A stretch of DNA of 47,107 bases from contig JBBHKE010001598.1 in assembly GCA_037447655.1 (NCBI GenBank), positions 1-47,107 of the forward strand, given 5' to 3'. Below the pieces are notes generated by a model that searched no databases, was not told where the DNA came from, and saw nothing but the letters and a program-made list of their open reading frames with translations. How positions within the stretch are numbered: the stretch's first letter is position 1; every line of letters starts with the position of its first letter. Below are positions 42,289-47,107 of the stretch, in pieces. The translations under genes were made by a program, and so were the position numbers. This DNA is from Zygnema cylindricum (Eukaryota; Streptophyta; Zygnematophyceae; Zygnematales; Zygnemataceae).

Positions 42289-45200
42289 ATGAGGCTGCAG
42301 CCCAACCCCAAGGCGATGGAGGCGGAGGCGGAGGACATGGAGGCGGAGGGAGGAGGGATCAAGGGGGGCATCTCGCATGCGACCAAGGTCAGCGAGGCCC
42401 AGAGAACCGGGGAACTCTCTCTCTCTCTCTCTCTCAGTGTTTTTTGCCGCCCAAAGCCTTTCTTTTTTGTTTTGGCTTTTGCTCATTTTTTGTCCTTTTC
42501 GTTTCGCCTCTTAAATTTTCCGCAGCATTCATCACCCTTTGAAACTCGTGAAGGAATCTGTGAGTACAGAGTGAAATTTGAAATTATTTCAATAACTATT
42601 GCAGTCATTGTTTGGATAAATGTTTTTTTTTTTTCTTATTTTTCCGATTACCCTTTCAGTAGCTTTCTAGATAACTATTTTCTGAAATATTTCAATAAAT
42701 ATAACTATTCTGTGTACCTCAGTGAGTTGTAAGATGGCTATGTAGTCAAACGCATAAATAAATGTTTGTAAATAAATAAAGAAATGACGAAAATTATTGA
42801 GTTTTTGACAAAAATCATAAGCGAAATTCGAAGAAATGTGATAAAAGGAAAAAGTCACTTTTTTGTTTCTCATGGGTACATCATGTTGTTACATGTTTCG
42901 ATTGCAACCAGGAATAAATTTTAGGTTTAAAAAAAGTCATTAAAATCATTATTCATTATTGTGATTAGTCCAAATTCACTTTTAACGACATTGTAAACTA
43001 CACCATGGATTGTTGATGACATTACATCGGCGGCCCTAAATTTTACCCCTCGAACTTAAACTAGTATTAATGCCATTATTGTTTTTATTAGTGTTTTCAT
43101 GTTGTTGTTATTATTGCTTTTTTCTTAACGCTAATTGCTTAAATGGTTCGGAAAGTACCACTAACACAAAACCCACCCTAATGATTTTGACTCTAATAAC
43201 AATTAGGGTAAATCCTTATGGAACCATCTGGCGGTTGAATAAACAAATGTGGGGGAGGAGGAGAAGCCGGATAGAGGAATAGGTGGGGAAAGGGGTAGGG
43301 GAGGGGGAGGGGAGGGGGAGGGGCGAATCAATCGGGATCGTCAATTATCGAAAGAAAACAAAAAAGGCATCGTCGGCACTCATTCAGAAAAAATCAACAA
43401 AATCAGAGTCGAGGATCCGCACGAAATCAGATTCGATGCACCCAAAAGTAGTGTTTTGAGGGCTTGTATGGTTTTTTAGGCTCGTAAACTTCCTAGCATT
43501 TTTAGTTATCCTTCCAGAATCCCGTGTAAACAAATTAATTCGGGAAATATTAGGTTTCGAGGACCGATATGCCACAATATTTCAAGTATGGGCATAGCAA
43601 CCTGGATGGTTAACCTAGAGGACGCAAGTTTTTTGTTCCACATCTCCATTAATTGCTCTTAGAGTAAAGTTATCATGTCAATGCAAAGGTAGTTCTAAAT
43701 TAGGTGTGGTTAAATGGACAATGTCTGGCGCTTGTGCAATTTTTATTATTTATACTATTTTACTGTCAAAGTACCGAATTGGTGCCGAGTAAGTGTTATC
43801 ATCCCCAACAGCGATTCACAGCGTATGTTATTTGTAGATGTTAAGTATTGGTCTCCTGACAAAATCAATGGTCCACACTACAGCAAATGGAATATTGAGT
43901 TCTTGGATGCATTTTTTAGGAATTTCTTTCAAGTTCCCTTTTTCTGTTGCTTCCTTTTTATTTCCTCTCCCACCTCCCCCGCTTTCCCTCTGCTTATCCA
44001 CTCCTTTTCTTTTTTTCTCGCCTTCAGCTTTCCTCTGCCTTCTGTTTTCCTATTTCCTTTCCCTGCCCCTCTACTTCTTTGCCAGAATTTCTGAAGCCTA
44101 ATGTAACAAATATATCGTCGGGATTTTTCCGAGAATTGTTTCAGGATCTCAAATTTTCTGCAAACCTTTGGCTTGCCTTTCAAAGCATTGGAATCATTTA
44201 CGGTGACGTAGGAACATCGCCCCTCTACACTTTTTCGTCGACCTTTGTGACTGACGACTCAGGAAGGGGAGTTTTACCGACAGAGGAAAATCTGATCGGA
44301 GCTCTCTCTCTTATTATTTGGACTCTCACTCTTGTTGCTCTCTTCAAATATGTATTTATTGTCCTTCGGGCCGATGATAATGGGGAAGGTATAGAACCAA
44401 CATTCTTTTCATATTGTCGTTTGTTATGAGCTAGAAAGCGGGTTATGTTGGAAGGATTTGGAAAAGTGGTTGGTTGGAGTTAGTGTGGAGGTGAGACAGG
44501 GCATTCAGTTGGATTTGTCTGGATTACACACTCGTACAGAGGAATTATACGACTGGTTTCGTTCTGTCAACAGAGAGTAAATGGCTGTTTTATGCGGCTT
44601 TCAGTCTTGTGCCCATTGTACGGATGATAACTGACTGCTGCAAGTGTTGTCGTAGGCACATACTGTAAAATGGTATCTTCAATTTTAGGATCAATTGGGA
44701 TAAAATGCTGCTAACGACCTAGACAAATCAACGCTTTCTTAAGATTCTTTCTGGAAGTACAGCCCGTGTGGGCTTTATGGCAAAGTTTTAACCTTTTCCC
44801 CATTACCATTATTTTGATTCGCAGTAATTTGAAGTAGAATGACGGTTTTTGTACGCTGCAAAGTGGTTCCATATTGCTCGGATTTTTTACACTTCCACAG
44901 CGTGGTTATCCTAATATTCTTCTAAGTCTTCAAATGTCGTTTCTTTTGAAGGACATATGTGTTTTGTATTTGACATTCTTTTAGATGGGATGGATGCAAA
45001 ATATCTCATGGTGTGACTATCCTATTATACTTTTCTAAAGGGCCCAAATGCCAATTTCTTTTGAAGCACGTGTGTGGTGGGTTCTGTTTATCATTCTTTT
45101 TTAGTCAATTTGCTTCCTTTGGTACCCATGCAAAATTCCTGTTAACATTTTGTTCTCAATATAATCCTTTCTTTAATTTATGTTTATACAAGTACCTCAG

Positions 45201-46443
45201 CTCTGTGATTGATTGATTGGGTATCATCAAGTTTACGGAGAAGTCCCTTCTCATGCCGATCCTTGACCTCTACCTTTTTCTTTTTTTTCCACTTTTCAGG
45301 TGGAACTTTTGCGCTTTATTCTCTCCTTTGTCGGCACGCTCGCGTTAGTGTTCGACAAAATGATTTATCTTCAGATCATCGCCTTTCGACTTATTCCATG
45401 GCTCACAGTGGAAGAGTGTTGAGTGGAGCTGGACGTCGTTTGAAAGACGTTTTGGAAAACCATTTGTGGCTTAAAAAAGTAAGAGATTTGAAAGCTCCGA
45501 AATTTTGAACTAGCTCACACTGAGGAACACGGGACGCAAGTATTGTTCGTCATATGCCGGTTTTTGTCAGTCTTAGTAAGGCATTGTACAACTAGGTTGT
45601 AACCAAGGAAAAAAGAAACTGATGTAACTATTTACTTGTTGGTTGTTATCTATTGTCTTCATCCCATTTAAAAGGAGATTCTAACGGAGAACACATGGAG
45701 CAGCTGTTTTTTTGAACGCATGTCAGTTTTTATAAATCATCATGAACAAATTCAACTAGATCATAAGTGAAAACGCATCAAACATCCTCGCTTTCTCTTA
45801 TGTCATTTCCTTTCCAATTTTGGTTCTTGACCTTGTTATGTTGGGACTTAAAAGCCTTTTTCTTAGAGAAAATAAGAGGAACCAAAGTCGATTTAGGGAG
45901 AAAAAGAAGCAGGTCTCCATTTCTTTTTTAGATTCTTCCTAAGGGAGATTTTAGTTAAACTGACAAGATTTAGCTTCGGAAGGAACTCTCTACATTTTAA
46001 TCTCTCTGGCACCATGGAACTGTGCCTTTCCCCTTTCTTTTTTTCTTTTTTTTGAATTTTTACGGAAATGAAGGACTTTCTATGCAGGCTCTTCTTCTTG
46101 TGGTCATGTTCGGCACTTCTATGGCTATTGGTGATGGGGTTTTTACGCCCGCTATTTCCGGTATGTTATATTTCTGGTTTTTTTAATACACTATTGCTAT
46201 GTGCAGTTTCCGTTTATGACAATTATTTCTTTTTTCTCTGAAAGTTGAGTGAAAGGATCGAGCAGAGAAAAACAACACATGCTGTAGGGTTTCTTGCTGT
46301 TTTGTTATTTTGCTTTTTTCTTCTTTTCCAATTTTTTATTTGTTTATGTATTTGTTTATTTATTTATTTCGTGTTGTTGATTTGGGACACAGTCTTATCG
46401 GCAGTTTCTGGATTGAGAGTGAAAGCTGACGGCTTGAGTCAAA
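42289..46443 (+). CDS. KUP: KUP/HAK/KT-type potassium transporter, 5' part (gene continues beyond the window)
   Basis: Exons: 42289-42387, 44145-44388, 45300-45478, 46088-46160 and 46393-46443; phases agree and all introns are GT-AG. The product so far is 215 residues. After an acidic N-terminus ([14 protein letters not shown]) comes [21 protein letters not shown], the first membrane helix with the family YGD-x-x-TSPLY selectivity segment. A second helix follows ([20 protein letters not shown]), then [18 protein letters not shown], the cytosolic loop, [20 protein letters not shown] and [17 protein letters not shown]. These are diagnostic of K+ uptake (H+-coupled) transporters of plasma membrane or tonoplast. 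Family members have ~700-800 residues and 10-14 helices, so the rest lies right of the window. The alternative downstream ATG at 42319 would shorten the N-terminus. The first exon is the least certain; the others are firm. Confidence 0.93.
43001..43823. mobile_element. Degenerate TA-family MITE candidate L
   Basis: TACACCATGGATTGTTGATG at the left with CATCGGCGGCCC close by resembles copy E/F starts; AGCGATTCACAGCG followed by TA at the right resembles family right ends. The length (823) and interior do not match the family, so this could be two separate fragments. Confidence 0.35.
43285..43323 (+). other. G-quadruplex-type G-rich block on the sense strand
   Basis: Six runs of four or five G separated by 1-3 bases (GGGGAAAGGGGTAGGGGAGG and onward). 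It would also be present in the KUP pre-mRNA. Confidence 0.8.
44389..46392 (+). other. KUP introns 2-4
   Basis: Introns 44389-45299, 45479-46087 and 46161-46392. All are T-rich with no recognised elements. Confidence 0.7.
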
Positions 46444-47107
46444 GTAAGTCAAGCTAAGATCTTCAGACTCTTCACTTTTTGTCTCTTACTTTGTGTCCAT
46501 CTGCAGATATGTAGTATACGGTGATAAAATAAATTAAGATAAAACACGTTATGTGTGGCGGATTTCCATGTACTGCATTGTTTCACAAGCAAAAAGAAAA
46601 GGCTATCTTGAAAACTTTTGGAAAAGTGTGTTGTACTTTAGTAGTAATCTGATGAGAATTGACAACACGTGTTATCACAAGCTAATGGCCTCTTTTGAAA
46701 CATAAAAATTACCAAGTTGAGATATTTGAAGTGACAAAAGTGTTTGAAACGTTGTGGAACGTCTGTAATCTAATCACGGAGTCCCTAAAACATTATATGC
46801 AAGTATGAATTATGTGAAATTTTGCCGATCTACCCCCAATACTGATGGTAAACAACTCCGTTCTTTTATTTTTATTTGTGTGCTTGACTATGTTGAGATA
46901 GCCTCTTGTTGAACCATTGGCCCTTCTCCCTTGGTCTATCTTCCCATCCTTCTTCCTCCTTCTCCCCCTTCTCTCCCTCTCCTTTTCCCCCTCACCCTCT
47001 CCCCATCCCTCTCCCTCTCCCTCTCCCTCCCGATCCCTCGCCCTCGTTCCCTCTTCCTCTCCCTTTCCCTCTCCTTTTCCCTCTTCCTCCCTCTCCCCCT
47101 CCCCCTC
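46444..47107 (+). other. Start of KUP intron 5, ending in pyrimidine repeat
   Basis: The donor CAAA|GTAAGT begins an intron that does not close in the window; no further KUP-like peptide was seen in any + frame. From about 46930 to the end the sequence is CCCTCT/CCCCTC pyrimidine repeat, the same type as the first bases of the window. Confidence 0.8.

Larger units (their letters stand above)
42388..44144 (+). other. KUP intron 1 (1.76 kb)
   Basis: Donor AAG|GTCAGC, acceptor TTTCAG. It contains a CT-dinucleotide run at 42415-42435, a degenerate MITE candidate, a G-rich block and a long pyrimidine-rich stretch before the acceptor. ORFs inside (42073-42732, 43714-44094) are read-through or intron ORFs. 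Confidence 0.75.

Noticed and set aside
42073-42732. 219-codon + ORF over KUP exon 1
   Set aside because: It reads from the MITE end through exon 1 and the donor into a CT repeat of intron 1; only the 42289-42387 part is supported as coding.
1-47107. CRISPR array, bacterial operon or tRNA/rRNA genes
   Set aside because: The only regular arrays are contiguous minisatellites without spacers; no tRNA T-arm or rRNA landmarks were seen, and the genes are spliced eukaryotic genes.

Overview
This is nuclear DNA of a land plant or close streptophyte relative. Four spliceable genes match plant families: a chloroplast-lumen type protein (about 1.76-6.68 kb, +), ribosomal stalk protein P0 (16.48-21.20 kb, -), a METHYLENE BLUE SENSITIVITY zinc-finger protein (30.57-30.89 kb, -) and the 5' part of a KUP/HAK potassium transporter (42.29 kb to beyond the right edge, +). 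Long AT-rich introns, Copia, DUF659-hAT, Helitron and non-LTR debris and many MITEs fit a low-gene-density plant genome. A non-seed plant is my guess; nothing here proves it. Gene models were built by hand, by joining conserved peptide blocks at splice sites whose phases agree.

Layout. 0-7 kb: the lumenal-protein gene, with two ~215-bp MITEs and a ~395-bp pyrimidine tract in its last intron. 7.8-15.9 kb: two copies of a ~1.2-kb sequence flank a transposon graveyard (MITE, 5'-truncated Copia with PPT and 3' LTR start, DUF659-hAT fragment, 5'-truncated non-LTR retroelement); the second copy carries a 734-bp Tourist-like element with TAA target duplications. 16.5-21.5 kb: RPP0 with six coding exons, one GC-AG intron and a telo-box cluster in intron 1. 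21.5-24.8 kb: MITE, hAT element, hAT element, MITE, the two hATs having exact 8-bp target duplications. 24.8-30.5 kb: mostly unrecognised, with two decayed coding traces. 31.2-35.2 kb: a MITE upstream of MBS, then a decayed Helitron helicase split by a ~1.3-kb insertion. 35.5-36.6 kb: two minisatellites flanking a TATA box. 37.0-42.1 kb: a dense cluster of one TA-flanked MITE family, with Mutator-like, hAT-like and Tourist-like insertions. 42.2-47.1 kb: the KUP gene.

The four genes have no operon-like relationship. The most distinctive content is the TA-flanked ~540-bp MITE family: at least nine near-full-length or nested copies, TIRs starting CACCG, and a subterminal palindrome whose arms change together between copies. 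Three copies sit in a row, each joined by the same 7-bp linker, ending ~210 bp from the KUP start codon. Removing two nested insertions from one 1.56-kb copy restores the family length to within a few bases, which supports the element boundaries.
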